This document shows, in pieces, positions 8,929 through 18,087 of a stretch of 64,000 bases of DNA. Source of the DNA: Paracoccus kondratievae (GTDB lineage: Bacteria; Pseudomonadota; Alphaproteobacteria; Rhodobacterales; Rhodobacteraceae); assembly GCF_009301415.1 (NCBI RefSeq), contig NZ_CP045072.1, positions 983,001-1,047,000 on the forward strand. The letters are read 5' to 3'. The notes below the pieces were generated by a model. The model searched no databases. It was not told the DNA's origin and was given only the letters and a program-made list of their open reading frames with translations. The number at the start of each line of letters is the position of its first letter. Within the stretch, counting starts at the first letter, position 1. Position numbers and translations under genes: made by a program.

Positions 8929-9005
8929 GGCGGAGTAGCTCAGCTGGTTAGAGCAGAGGAATCATAATCCTTGTGTCGGGGGTTCAAATCCCTCCTCCGC
9001 TACCA
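8929..9005 (+). tRNA. tRNA-Met (CAU anticodon), elongator type
   Basis: A 77-base cloverleaf with an encoded CCA (9003-9005). The D-arm is GCTC/GAGC, the anticodon stem GAGGA/TCCTT encloses the loop ATCATAA with anticodon CAT, and the T-arm contains GGTTCAAATC. The acceptor stem GGCGGAG/CTCCGCT includes a terminal G-T pair, as seen in other alphaproteobacterial elongator tRNA-Met. It is not an initiator because it lacks the three G-C pairs in the anticodon stem. A lysidine-modified tRNA-Ile2 with the same anticodon cannot be fully excluded. Confidence 0.93.
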
Positions 9006-9210
9006 AAATCCCTCATCTGATTGATAAGATTGATCAAAGACGATCTGCCTACATCGCAGTGAGGCGGATTTCCACTCTGTTCTGATCGCCTTGCCTTAGC
9101 CGATAAGAGCGGCCTCTGAGGCCCGCCTTCAATGTGCTCTGCGTTCTGGTGTCATGGTTGATCCAGTTGCCAAAGCTGGGCAGAATAGCGCCACAGCAGA
9201 AGAGCAGGAC

Positions 9211-9504
9211 ATGAAACAGAGCCATTCTTTTGGCGCCGTCATGTTTTTTGTCGTGATGATGTTGGTTGGCGCCTATTTCATTCATGCAGCCATTTACGGC
9301 CCCTCGGGGGTCCTGCAGCGTATGCAGATCATGGCCGAAACGCGTGAGCTTGTTGCCGAGCGGGACAGGTTGCAAGCTGAGGTGGACCGGCTGCGTAACC
9401 TGACCAGAAGGTTATCGGATCATTACCTCGACCTGGACCTGCTTGATGAGCGGGCCAGGGCCATGCTGGGCGTTCTGAGGCCGGATGAGGTGGTGATCAG
9501 ATAG
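9211..9504 (+). CDS. FtsB/DivIC-family septum formation initiator
   Basis: A 97-residue bitopic protein: a short cytoplasmic start (MKQSHSFG), one membrane helix at about 8-28 (VMFFVVMMLVGAYF), and a periplasmic coiled coil (RELVAERDRLQAEVDRLRN) at about 48-67, followed by a compact tail with DLDLLDERARAMLG. This is the layout of FtsB, which bridges FtsL and FtsQ in the divisome. An in-frame start at 9154 would add a hydrophilic extension and is less likely. In related genomes this gene usually precedes pyruvate dehydrogenase genes; here integrase debris follows instead. Confidence 0.88.
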   Translation: MKQSHSFGAVMFFVVMMLVGAYFIHAAIYGPSGVLQRMQIMAETRELVAERDRLQAEVDRLRNLTRRLSDHYLDLDLLDERARAMLGVLRPDEVVIR

Positions 9505-9557
9505 GCGGTGTGCGGTCAAGCCTACGAGGCGGCGAGGTCACCCCCGCCGCCCTTTGG

Positions 9558-9734
9558 TTACCTGCTGAGCGCGTCGTATTGCTGTTCCCAGCTTGGCCGG
9601 GCTACGGGAACGCTGTCCTGGTCTGCCAGGCTGACTGCGCCCCGATCATCAAATATATCTGCAGCCGCCTTGAGCGCCCGTCGCTCGTCAAAGATGGCTT
9701 GTTTTACTTCGCTGTTGCTTGGTTTGCGGATCAT
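9558..9734 (-). CDS. Small hypothetical protein (58 aa) in island debris
   Basis: Reading starts MIRKPSNSEVKQAIFDERRA and ends at a stop at 9558. An excellent ribosome site (GGAGG, seven bases before the ATG) argues it is translated. The product is hydrophilic, with Lys/Arg/Glu in the first half and Asp-rich residues in the second (DIFDDRGAVSLADQD), and has no membrane segment. I do not recognise a family. It lies between the ftsB stop and the truncated integrase, and is convergent with ftsB, so it may be a surviving cargo gene of the decayed island. Confidence 0.5.
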   Translation of the reverse strand: MIRKPSNSEVKQAIFDERRALKAAADIFDDRGAVSLADQDSVPVARPSWEQQYDALSR

Positions 9735-9933
9735 CTGAGGTCCTCCAAACAGACTGCGCAGGATTGCGCCGTGACTCGAGGTTAACACGATCAGGCGAAT
9801 TTTTCACGATAAAATCGCTAGATATTATAGAAAGAAAATTTCTGATATTTCAGACGGTTTCCGGCATCCTCTGGAAGCTCCCCCCAGAGAATGGCCGGAT
9901 TCCGGAGTAGAGGGCTGTTTGCTTTGGACCAAC

Positions 9934-10639
9934 GGATAGCAGCAGAAGCTTGGCGGCCGCGCGAATGGATGGCGTCGTGCCGATGCGCTTGGTGTACTGG
10001 TACATCAAGCCGATTTCATCGGGCGTCAGTGCTCGATCTCGCGGCTCGAACTTGGCGATGGTCGAGGGGCGCACCAGATCGGCTGGGTTCTCAACCTTCT
10101 GGCCGCGTTCCATAGCCCAACGGAAGACCTGCATCACAATTTCGCGGCAAAGCGCGGCCGTTGCCGGTGCCCCGCGTTCCACAATCGCATCAGTCAGCGC
10201 CCGTAAATCTTCATGGGTGATTTCTGTGAGCTTCTGGCTATCGAACTTCGGCTTAAGCCCGCGCTCGAAGGTAGCTCGACACATATCGCGGGTAACGTCA
10301 GCCATTTGATAGCCGCGTGTCCACTTTTCGCCTCACGCACCAAAGTTTTCAGCGTCCTTAACGCGGGCTTTGTCCGGCGCCTTCTTTTTGGCTGGAGATT
10401 TCTCTGCGGCGATCAGCTTCTTGGCCTCGCCCAGTCCGCTCGTGTGCTTCCGCTATCGTGATGCCTCCCACACCATAGCGCCCGAAGGTGATTGTCTCCT
10501 GCCTGCCGTGGATCGGGTAGTTGTAGCGGAATGAGATCGAACTCGCAGGGGTGACCGCCACATAGAGGCCGTCACGGTCATTCACTTTGTAGAGCTTGTC
10601 CTTTGGCTTGAGGTTGCGCAGTTTGGTATCAGCCAGCAT
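9934..10639 (-). pseudogene. P4-type tyrosine integrase, frameshifted and truncated
   Basis: The N-terminal DUF4102-type arm-binding domain is clear (MLADTKLRNLKPKDKLYKV, then DRDGLYVAV and TFGRYGVGGITIAEA). Around 10440 the frame shifts: the continuation LGEAKKLIAAEKSPAKKK is in the next frame. That frame then meets a TGA just before GEKWTRGYQMADVT, where homologues normally carry Trp. The core-binding domain continues to AKLLLLS at 9934, after which family resemblance stops, so the catalytic domain with the Arg-His-Arg-Tyr residues is absent. Three independent lesions make it inactive. It lies next to the 3' end of guaA, reading in the same direction. Confidence 0.85.
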
Positions 10640-10949
10640 GGTCGGATTGGGTTTCCTCTCAAAAGTACCATGCTCAAAAAGCCGCGCATCTTCCATAAAA
10701 ATCATTATATAACAATTTGTTATATGAATTCAATACCATGATCACCCCATGAGGAGCAGCATGGGATCGAGGGCTGAGCATGGGGCATCAGGTTCAAATC
10801 GTACCATCTGTCATGCCATGGAAACCGGGTGCTTGGCGATGCAAAAACTTGCCAGACAGTGCCAGGCCAAGAACGAAAAAAGCCCGCAGCTACGCGGGCT
10901 TAGAGGTGTTTTAGTGTATCTTTGATGCCGGACTATGCCGGATGCGGGA
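10640..10949. other. Non-coding junction between integrase remnant and guaA
   Basis: About 310 bases without a credible gene. It holds an AT-rich stretch upstream of the integrase start (10700-10735), the guaA terminator (10876-10900), and, near 10925-10945, two near-adjacent copies of TCCGGCAT on the minus strand. These short repeats sit where an integrase-type attachment site at the guaA 3' end would be expected. No second copy of the guaA tail was seen in the window. Confidence 0.5.
10876..10900 (-). terminator. Rho-independent terminator of guaA
   Basis: On the minus strand AGCCCGC (10900-10894) pairs with GCGGGCT (10887-10881) around a six-base loop and is followed by six T residues (10881-10876). 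It lies 50 bases after the guaA stop. Confidence 0.85.
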
Positions 10950-12509
10950 TCATTCCCACTCAATCGTTCCCGGCGGTTTCGAGGTGATGTCATAGGTGCA
11001 GCGGTTGATGCCCTTGACCTCGTTGATGATCCGCGTGGCGGTCTCACCCAGGAACTCGTGGGTGAAGGGATAATAATCCGCCGTCATGCCATCAACCGAG
11101 GTCACCGCGCGCAGCGCGCAGGCATAATCATAGGTCCGCCCGTCGCCCATCACCCCCACGGTCCGCACCGGCAGGATCGCAACGAATGCCTGCCAGATCT
11201 CGTCATAGAGCCCGTGCTTGCGGATCTGGTCGATAAAAACCGCGTCGGCTTTACGCAGGATCTCAAGCTTTTCGCGCGTGATCTCGCCTGGGCAGCGAAT
11301 GGCAAGCCCGGGGCCGGGGAAGGGGTGGCGGCCGATGAACTGATCAGGCAGGCCAAGTTCGCGGCCAAGGGCTCGAACCTCATCCTTGAAAAGCTCGCGC
11401 AGGGGTTCGACCAGTTTCAGGCCCATCTTTTCGGGAAGGCCGCCGACGTTGTGGTGGCTCTTGATCGTGACCGAAGGTCCGCCCGAGAAGCTGACCGATT
11501 CGATCACATCGGGATAGAGCGTGCCCTGAGCCAGAAACTCGGCGCCCTCGATCTGGCTCGCGTATTTCTGGAACACGTCGATAAAGAGCTTGCCGATGGT
11601 CTTGCGCTTGACCTCGGGGTCACTGACACCTTCAAGCGCAGACAGGAACAGTTCGCTCTCATCGGCATGGATCAGCGGGATGTTGTAATTGTCGCGGAAC
11701 ATTTTCACGACTTCTTCGGCCTCGTTCAGCCGCAAAAGCCCGTGATCGACAAAGACGCAGGTCAGCTGGTCGCCGATCGCCTCATGGATCAGCACCGCTG
11801 CGACTGAACTGTCGACGCCGCCGGAAAGGCCGCAGATGACCTTGCGGTCGCCGACCTGCTCGCGGATCTTGCGGATCGCTTCTTGCCGGTACGAGGCCAT
11901 CGTCCAGTCGCCGGTAAAGCCCGCCATGCGGACAAAGTTTTCCAGCATCTGCCGCCCGTTCGGGGTGTGGTGCACTTCGGGGTGGAACTGGACGGCAAAG
12001 AATTTGCGCGATTGATCCGCAATCATCGCGTAAGGCGCGTTGGGCGAGGTGCCTATCACCTCAAAGCCAGGCGCTATCTGCGTCACGCGGTCACCGTGGC
12101 TCATCCAGACCTCTTCACGGCCCGAAGAGAACAGGCCTGCAAAGATCCCGTCATCGCGATGCCCCTCGGCCGGGGTGATAAAGGCGCGGCCGTATTCGGC
12201 GTGGTGGCCCGATTCGACGCGCCCGCCAAGCTGCTCCATCATCACCTGCTGGCCGTAGCAGATGCCAAAGACGGGCACGCCCGTATCGAACAGGCTTTGC
12301 GGTGCACGGGGTGAATTGGCCTCGGTGACCGAGGAGGGGCCGCCCGACAGGATTACCGCCTGCGGGGCGAAATTTTTCAGGAAGGCGTCATCGACCGCGT
12401 TGAACGGGTGAATTTCGCAATAGATGTTCAGCTCGCGCAAGCGGCGCGCAATCAGCTGCGTGACCTGGGAGCCGAAATCGATGATGAGAAGGCGCTGATG
12501 CTGGGTCAT
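10950..12509 (-). CDS. guaA: GMP synthase (glutamine-hydrolysing)
   Basis: Converts XMP to GMP using glutamine and ATP, the last step of de novo GMP synthesis. The 519-residue protein has an N-terminal class I amidotransferase domain (nucleophile Cys84 in GICYGQQ, histidine-glutamate in QFHPEVHHT), the ATP pyrophosphatase P-loop [12 protein letters not shown] near residue 230, and the C-terminal dimerisation domain ending KPPGTIEWE. Length and motifs are complete, so the island insertion at its 3' end left the protein intact. It follows the ThiE-like gene by 79 bases. Confidence 0.98.
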   Translation of the reverse strand: MTQHQRLLIIDFGSQVTQLIARRLRELNIYCEIHPFNAVDDAFLKNFAPQAVILSGGPSSVTEANSPRAPQSLFDTGVPVFGICYGQQVMMEQLGGRVESGHHAEYGRAFITPAEGHRDDGIFAGLFSSGREEVWMSHGDRVTQIAPGFEVIGTSPNAPYAMIADQSRKFFAVQFHPEVHHTPNGRQMLENFVRMAGFTGDWTMASYRQEAIRKIREQVGDRKVICGLSGGVDSSVAAVLIHEAIGDQLTCVFVDHGLLRLNEAEEVVKMFRDNYNIPLIHADESELFLSALEGVSDPEVKRKTIGKLFIDVFQKYASQIEGAEFLAQGTLYPDVIESVSFSGGPSVTIKSHHNVGGLPEKMGLKLVEPLRELFKDEVRALGRELGLPDQFIGRHPFPGPGLAIRCPGEITREKLEILRKADAVFIDQIRKHGLYDEIWQAFVAILPVRTVGVMGDGRTYDYACALRAVTSVDGMTADYYPFTHEFLGETATRIINEVKGINRCTYDITSKPPGTIEWE

Positions 12510-12588
12510 GGCCAGCCTTTAGGCCGCGTCATGGCGCTGCGCAAGAGGCAGGCTTGACCGCAAGTGGGTCAAAGCCCGCCATGCCCCC

Positions 12589-13200
12589 TCAGCGCCAGAG
12601 ATTGCCCAGCGTTTCGACCGGGTCCGGCTGCGACCAGATCTCGGCCCCAAGCGCGATGAAATCGGTGACGGGGGCAAGCTGGCCGATCAGCGCAGGGGTC
12701 AGCGCGCCCTCGGCAACAACCGGGATCTCGATCATCTCGGACCACCATTGAAAGAGGTCCAGCGGCGCCAGTTCCCCATGTCCAAGCGCGGTGGCGCCGC
12801 AGGGGCCAAAGCTGACATAATCCGCGCCCGCCTCGGCCGCGTTCATGCCGTCATGGCGCGACGCCCCGCAAAAGGTGCCGACGATTGCGTCCTGACCAAG
12901 CTCTTTGCGGGCGTGACGAACACCACGCGCACCATTGGTCAGATGCACACCGTCAAGGCCGTGGCGCTGCGCAAGCAGGACGTGATCTTCGATCACCACG
13001 GCGACATCGCGGGCATGGGCAATCTCGCGGGCAAGATCGGCGATGCGGCCCAGCTCTTCTTCGGTGCCCGCGCCGGGGATGCGCAGGCAGGCGACCGGAA
13101 AGCGGTCCATGACCTCGGCCAGCAGCGGCCCCAGCGTCGAGGCGGCCGCGCCGACCGGGGTGATCAGGTAGAGTTGCGGCGTATTGGGCTGGTCTGTCAT
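12589..13200 (-). CDS. ThiE-like (thiamine phosphate synthase superfamily) protein
   Basis: The 203-residue sequence has the TIM-barrel pattern of ThiE/TenI: an N-terminal LYLITPV strand, VAVVIEDHVLLAQRHGLDGVHL, and GADYVSFGPCG. However, the canonical substrate loops differ: after DGVHL the usual Gly-Gln-Glu-Asp is replaced by TNGARG, and the phosphate loop GPIFPT-type sequence is FGPCGATALGHG. This suggests a divergent paralogue that may not make thiamine phosphate. It is divergent from the RNA methyltransferase gene and upstream of guaA in the same direction. Confidence 0.75.
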   Translation of the reverse strand: MTDQPNTPQLYLITPVGAAASTLGPLLAEVMDRFPVACLRIPGAGTEEELGRIADLAREIAHARDVAVVIEDHVLLAQRHGLDGVHLTNGARGVRHARKELGQDAIVGTFCGASRHDGMNAAEAGADYVSFGPCGATALGHGELAPLDLFQWWSEMIEIPVVAEGALTPALIGQLAPVTDFIALGAEIWSQPDPVETLGNLWR

Positions 13201-13274
13201 GGCGCTGTCATCCCTCAGTTTCGACAGCAGATAGCGCAGCCCTGCGCGCCTTGCCAGTAGTTGCGCAGAAGGTT

Positions 13275-14015
13275 ATGGCCGCGACCATGGAACCGGCGAT
13301 CATTCTCGTGCGCCCGCAGATGGGCGAAAACATCGGCGCAGCAGCGCGCGCCATGCTGAATTTCGGCCTGACGGACATGCGCCTTGTCGCGCCACGCGAC
13401 GGCTGGCCGAACCCGCGTGCCGTGGCTATGGCCTCGGGCGCGGCGGGGCGGGTGCTTGACCGCGCACGGGTCTTTGCGACGCTGGCCGAGGCGATGGAGG
13501 ATGTGGATTACGCCTATGCCACCACCGCACGCGGGCGCGAACTGACCAAGCCCGTGCTGACGCCGGCAGATGCAATGGCCGATGCCCGCAGTCGCGTGGG
13601 GCAGGGTGGCCGGGTCGCGGTGATCTTTGGCCCGGAACGTGCGGGGCTGGAAAATGAGGATGTGGCGCGGGCCAATACCATCATCACCGTGCCGGTGAAC
13701 CCCGAGTTCGCCTCGCTCAATCTTGCGCAGGCGGTGCTGCTGACCGGCTATGAATGGGCGCGCGACAGCCTGCCGCCTGAACCAGCGCCCCATGGCCGGC
13801 GGCCGGATGGCGAGGTTTCCGCGACACGGCTTGAGGTCGAGAAGCTGGCGGACCACTGGGAGGAACGTCTGGGTGACGCCGGTTTCTTCTTTCCGCCCGA
13901 AAAGGCACCAGCGATGAAGCTGACATTGCGCAACATGTGGTCGCGCCTGCCGCTGACCCGTGCCGACACCCGTATCTTTCACGGTATGCTGCGGCAATTG
14001 ATCCGCCGCGGCTGA
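13275..14015 (+). CDS. trmJ: tRNA/rRNA 2'-O-methyltransferase, TrmJ (YfhQ)/TrmH family
   Basis: A SPOUT-superfamily methyltransferase, likely modifying the ribose of tRNA position 32. The N-terminal motif AIILVRPQMGENIGAAARAM, the middle motif FGPERAGLENEDVARAN and the knot-forming C-terminal motif NPEFASLNLAQAVLLTGYEW are all present. The C-terminal helical tail (about 165-246) resembles TrmJ more than plain TrmH. Start choice is uncertain: ATG 13275 and ATG 13287 are both possible, with AGAAGG sitting too close to the first and a little far from the second. Confidence 0.88.
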   Translation: MAATMEPAIILVRPQMGENIGAAARAMLNFGLTDMRLVAPRDGWPNPRAVAMASGAAGRVLDRARVFATLAEAMEDVDYAYATTARGRELTKPVLTPADAMADARSRVGQGGRVAVIFGPERAGLENEDVARANTIITVPVNPEFASLNLAQAVLLTGYEWARDSLPPEPAPHGRRPDGEVSATRLEVEKLADHWEERLGDAGFFFPPEKAPAMKLTLRNMWSRLPLTRADTRIFHGMLRQLIRRG

Positions 14016-14070
14016 TTGATTTCCGGGCGCGCGCGGGTCAAGGTCGCGCCCGATCGAGAAGGAAGCTGAC

Positions 14071-15216
14071 ATGGCAAGACGTCCCGTCTTTCAGGAAGTC
14101 ACCGAGACGACCCCGCGCAGCACGCCGCCGGCGGGCGGTATGATCGACGCCGGCCCCCGGGGCGCGCGCGGTGCGATCCGCGCCTGGCTGATCGTGCTTT
14201 TCATCCTGGTCGCGGCAATGATCGCGCTGGGGGGGGCGACGCGGCTGACAGGTTCGGGTCTGTCGATCACCGAATGGAAGCCGGTGACGGGTGCGCTGCC
14301 ACCCATGGATCAGGCCGCATGGCAGGCTGAGTTCGACAAATATCAGCAGATCCCCCAGTTCCGGATCGAAAACCCCGATATGGATCTGGCGGGATTCAAA
14401 CACATTTATTGGTGGGAATGGTCGCACCGGTTGTTGGGGCGGCTGGTGGGCCTGATCTGGGCGACCGGTTTTCTGATCTTTCTGGCGACGCAGCGCATTC
14501 CGGCGGGCTGGACACCGCGCCTGCTGTTGCTTGGTGTTCTGGGGGGCGCGCAAGGTGCGATCGGCTGGTGGATGGTGCATTCGGGCCTGTCGGGCAACGT
14601 GGTGCGCGTCGCGTCATACCGGCTGGCGGTGCATCTGGGCCTGGCCTTTGCCATCCTTGGCCTGATCGCTTGGCTGGTGCTGTCCCTTTCGCGCAGCGAG
14701 GCCGCGTTGCTCAGGGCTCGCCGTGCGGGCGAGGCCAAGCTTTTTTCGATGACCACCGGGCTGATGCATCTGGCTTTTGTCCAGATCCTTCTGGGCGCGC
14801 TGGTTGCCGGTATCGATGCGGGCCGCATGTACACCGGCTGGCCCACCATGGGTGGCGAATGGATCCCCGCCGAGATCTGGAATCCGACGCTTGGCTGGCG
14901 CAACTTTTTTGAAAATCCGGCGCTGGTGCAATTCATCCACCGTATGGTCGCCTATCTGCTGACGGTGTTTGCCGTGGTGGTGTTCCTGCGGGCCCGCCGT
15001 TCGCCCCATCCGACAACCCGCGGCGCCTACGGGGTGATGATCGTCGCGCTGGCGGTACAGGTGCTTCTGGGCATCATGAATGTCATGCATGCCTCGCCCC
15101 TGCCTTTGGCGCTGGCGCATCAGATCGGTGCCGTGGCACTGTTCACGCTGATCCTGCGTGCGCGTCACCATGCGCGCTATCCTTATGAAACTTCGGTCCG
15201 GGGGACTGTCCGATGA
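14071..15216 (+). CDS. ctaA: Heme A synthase (COX15/CtaA)
   Basis: Oxidises heme O to heme A for aa3-type cytochrome oxidase, in the inner membrane. The 381-residue protein has eight predicted helices and conserved haem-ligand regions: GGATRLTGSGLSITEWKPV near residue 50, IYWWEWSHRLLGRL near 112-125, and FIHRMVAYLLTV near 290-300. This is the alphaproteobacterial (type 2) form. Its presence predicts an aa3-type oxidase in the organism. The stop overlaps the carboxypeptidase start by four bases (ATGA). Confidence 0.96.
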   Translation: MARRPVFQEVTETTPRSTPPAGGMIDAGPRGARGAIRAWLIVLFILVAAMIALGGATRLTGSGLSITEWKPVTGALPPMDQAAWQAEFDKYQQIPQFRIENPDMDLAGFKHIYWWEWSHRLLGRLVGLIWATGFLIFLATQRIPAGWTPRLLLLGVLGGAQGAIGWWMVHSGLSGNVVRVASYRLAVHLGLAFAILGLIAWLVLSLSRSEAALLRARRAGEAKLFSMTTGLMHLAFVQILLGALVAGIDAGRMYTGWPTMGGEWIPAEIWNPTLGWRNFFENPALVQFIHRMVAYLLTVFAVVVFLRARRSPHPTTRGAYGVMIVALAVQVLLGIMNVMHASPLPLALAHQIGAVALFTLILRARHHARYPYETSVRGTVR

Positions 15217-16685
15217 GCGCTTTTGACGATCTTCTCGCATTTCAGCGCCAGATTGAGGCGCTGTCCTCGGTCGCCGAGCGCCTTGGCTGGGACCAGGAAA
15301 CAGTCATGCCTCGCGGCGCGGTCGAGCAGCGCGCCGAGGAAATGGCGGCGATGGAGGCCGTTCTGCACGAGCGCCGCACCGACCCGCGCATCGGCGAATG
15401 GCTGGATCGGGCCGAGGCTGAGGACGATGAGGATGCCCGCATCCTTGAACTGATCGGACGCGACTATCGCCGCGCCTCGCGCATTCCGTCACGTCTGGCG
15501 ACCGAGCTGGCGCGGCAGACTTCGCTTGCGCAGGGGATCTGGGCCGACGCCCGGGCCAAGGACGCGCCAGAAGATTTCCTGCCGGTTCTGAACGACATCC
15601 TGATGCTCAAGCGCGAAGAGGCGGCTGCGCTTGCCGATGGCGGTGATCTGTATGATGCGCTGCTGGACGATTACGAACCCGGCACCACACAGGCCGAGAT
15701 CGCGGCGCTTTTCGACGCCATGCGCCCGCGTCTTGTCGCGCTGCGCGAGGATGTGCTGGGCGCGGCCCATCAGCCCGAACCGCTGACCGGGCACTTTCCG
15801 CTTAAGACCCAGATGAGGCTGGCGCGGACCTGTGCAACTGCCTTTGGTTATGATTGGACCTGCGGGCGGCTGGATATCGCCGTGCATCCTTTTAGCTCGG
15901 GGCGCTGGCAGGACAGCCGTATTACGACACGCGTCGTTGAATCCGACCCGTTCAACTGTCTGTATTCGACCATCCACGAGGTCGGCCATTCCAGTTATGA
16001 GCTGGGCATTGACAGCGATCACGCCTTTACCCCGCTGGGGCGCGGCGTCTCGATGGGCGTGCATGAAAGCCAAAGCCGGATCTATGAGAACCAGCTGGGC
16101 CGCAGTCGTGCGTTTACCGGCTGGCTCTATCAGCGCATGTCGGATGCCTTTGGCGGGTTGTCGGTGTCCGACGCCGATGCCTTTTATGAGACCGCGAACC
16201 GCGTCACCCCCGGTTTTATCCGGACCGAGGCAGATGAGATCCAGTACAACCTGCACATCATGCTGCGCTTTGACCTTGAGCGTGACCTGATTTCGGGTCG
16301 GCTGGATGTCGAAGATCTGGTCGAGGCCTGGAACGCCCGTTTCCTTAAGGATTTCGGGGTGGCGGTGGACCGTCCTGCAAACGGCGTCTTGCAGGACGTG
16401 CATTGGGCTGTCGGGCTGTTCGGCTATTTCCCGACCTATGCGTTGGGCAACGTCTATGCCGGGTGCCTGCATGCCGCGCTGCGTGCGGCGGTACCGGATC
16501 TGGACGAGGCCTTGGCGCGCGGCGAGGCCGACCCCGCTGTCGAGTGGCTGCGCGAGAACTTGCAGCGCCATGGCGGCCTTTATCCGCCGCGCGAGCTGCT
16601 GCAGCGCGCCACCGGTGCCGAGATCAGCGAAAAGCCGTTGCTGGACTATCTTGAGGACAAGTTCTCGGCGATCTACCGGCTTTGA
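15213..16685 (+). CDS. M32 family metallocarboxypeptidase
   Basis: Cytosolic zinc carboxypeptidase related to Thermus aquaticus carboxypeptidase Taq, with broad C-terminal specificity. The 490-residue length is standard. The zinc motif HEVGH is at 255-259 within YSTIHEVGHSSYELG, and family regions DIAVHPFSSG and VTPGFIRTEADEIQYNLH follow. The ATG overlaps the ctaA stop, so the two are translationally coupled although functionally unrelated. Confidence 0.95.
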   Translation: MSAFDDLLAFQRQIEALSSVAERLGWDQETVMPRGAVEQRAEEMAAMEAVLHERRTDPRIGEWLDRAEAEDDEDARILELIGRDYRRASRIPSRLATELARQTSLAQGIWADARAKDAPEDFLPVLNDILMLKREEAAALADGGDLYDALLDDYEPGTTQAEIAALFDAMRPRLVALREDVLGAAHQPEPLTGHFPLKTQMRLARTCATAFGYDWTCGRLDIAVHPFSSGRWQDSRITTRVVESDPFNCLYSTIHEVGHSSYELGIDSDHAFTPLGRGVSMGVHESQSRIYENQLGRSRAFTGWLYQRMSDAFGGLSVSDADAFYETANRVTPGFIRTEADEIQYNLHIMLRFDLERDLISGRLDVEDLVEAWNARFLKDFGVAVDRPANGVLQDVHWAVGLFGYFPTYALGNVYAGCLHAALRAAVPDLDEALARGEADPAVEWLRENLQRHGGLYPPRELLQRATGAEISEKPLLDYLEDKFSAIYRL

Positions 16686-16710
16686 TCGCAGATGCGGGGG
16701 CGAGGGGGCT

Positions 16711-18087
16711 TCAGGCCTGTTTCGCCGCCCTCTCTTTTGCCTCTCGTGGCGTCAGGCGGATGTGGATGCCGTTTTTACCCCGCAGGGTCAGGCGCATGAT
16801 CGGGACCGGCCGCTCTTGCCCCGGCTCCAGCCGATAGGCGCGTAACAGTGCCGACAGGATCAACGGCCCTTCGATCATAGCAAAACCTGCGCCGGGACAG
16901 GCGCGTGGCCCGGCCGAAAAGGGGATAAAGGCGTCACGCAGACAGGTCTTGCCGTTCTCGGTCTCCCAGCGTGCGGGGTTGAAACCGTCCGGGTCGTCCC
17001 ACAACCGTTCATGGCGATGCAGGTGCCAGGGCGACAGCACCAGCTGCGCCCCTTTCGGAGCTTTGCGGTCGCGCAGCGACTCGGGCCGGCGGCATTGGCG
17101 CACTGTCATGGCGACCGGGGGATAAAGCCGCAGCGTCTCGCGAAATACGGCGCGGGCAAGCGGCAGACTACGGATGGCAGAGAAATCGGGGGCAAGGTTC
17201 TGGCGCGCTTCTTCGGCCAGACGCTCTTGCCAGTCCGGGTGCTCGGCCAGAAGGTAAAGCGCCCAGGCCAGAGCCGAGGCGCTGGTTTCATGCCCGGCCA
17301 GGAAAAAGGTTGCGACCTCGTCGATCATTTCGGCCTGCGAAAAGATGCGGCCGGTCTGCGAATCGGGCGTGGTCATGATCTTGGTCGCCAGATCATCCGG
17401 GGCAGTGCCTGCGTCGATCTGTTCCGCGCGGGCCGAGACAAGCTGACGTATCAGGCCACGGATGCGACGCGCCGTTTCGCGCACCTGACGGCTGTGGAAC
17501 CGTGCCCAACGGGGCAGGGCGATCAGCCCGCCCAGATTGACCATGGGCTGAGCATCCTGATGTTCGCGAAAGGCCTGGAAAACCTGCGCTGCGATCTGAT
17601 CTTCGATCGGGATCGAAAACAGCGTGCGAAAGATCACATCGGCGGCGATATGGCTGGTCTGGGGCTCGATGTCGATATCTGCCCCGTCGGCCAGGGGGGC
17701 AAGGCGTGCGACGCCGGCCTGGGTCGCGTCCCACATCGCCGGGAATGTCTCGCGCAGGCGGCCGCCCTCAAAGGCAGGGTCGATGATGCGGCGCTGGTGC
17801 AGCCATGTCTCGCCATTCGAAATGAAGGTCGAATTGCCAAGCAGCGGTTGCAGACCAGCGGCCATACGCGGCGATTTCGGAAAATCCATCGGCCGCTTGC
17901 GTAGGATCAGGTCGATCAGCGCGGGGTCGTTGCAGGTAAAGCTGTGGATGAAGGGACCGCGGAACTCGGCCATCCATCCGCGATAAAGACGGTCAGATTG
18001 CGCGGACAGGATGTCGCGGCGAAAATCCCGGATAAAGCGCCAGACCGAGCCTCGGCCCTGTCGCCCCTTTGGTTTTGGTGGAATCAT
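16711..18087 (-). CDS. Cytochrome P450
   Basis: A 458-residue soluble P450. The I-helix oxygen-activation motif LAGHETSA is at about 263-270, the K-helix ExxR is FRETLR (Glu317, Arg320), and the haem-binding loop FSAGPRACPG places the thiolate ligand at Cys397. The overall pattern (FFLAGHETS, WHLHRHERLWDDPDGFNPARW) resembles bacterial class E-like P450s related to fatty-acid or terpene hydroxylases, but the substrate cannot be told. The start at 18087 overlaps the upstream hydrolase stop by four bases, so the two are one expression unit. No ferredoxin partner is adjacent. Confidence 0.93.
   Translation of the reverse strand: MIPPKPKGRQGRGSVWRFIRDFRRDILSAQSDRLYRGWMAEFRGPFIHSFTCNDPALIDLILRKRPMDFPKSPRMAAGLQPLLGNSTFISNGETWLHQRRIIDPAFEGGRLRETFPAMWDATQAGVARLAPLADGADIDIEPQTSHIAADVIFRTLFSIPIEDQIAAQVFQAFREHQDAQPMVNLGGLIALPRWARFHSRQVRETARRIRGLIRQLVSARAEQIDAGTAPDDLATKIMTTPDSQTGRIFSQAEMIDEVATFFLAGHETSASALAWALYLLAEHPDWQERLAEEARQNLAPDFSAIRSLPLARAVFRETLRLYPPVAMTVRQCRRPESLRDRKAPKGAQLVLSPWHLHRHERLWDDPDGFNPARWETENGKTCLRDAFIPFSAGPRACPGAGFAMIEGPLILSALLRAYRLEPGQERPVPIMRLTLRGKNGIHIRLTPREAKERAAKQA

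Noticed and set aside
9505..9560. GGCGGC/GCCGCC hairpin between ftsB and the small ORF
   Set aside because: Six pairs with a long loop and no T-run; more likely GC-rich coincidence.
10780..10815. T-arm-like sequence (GGTTCAAATC) near the integrase
   Set aside because: Only the ten-base T-arm core is present with no matching acceptor or anticodon arms, so not a tRNA or clear attachment fragment.
10935..11807. 290-residue plus-strand frame within guaA
   Set aside because: Shadow of guaA on the opposite strand, no recognised domain.
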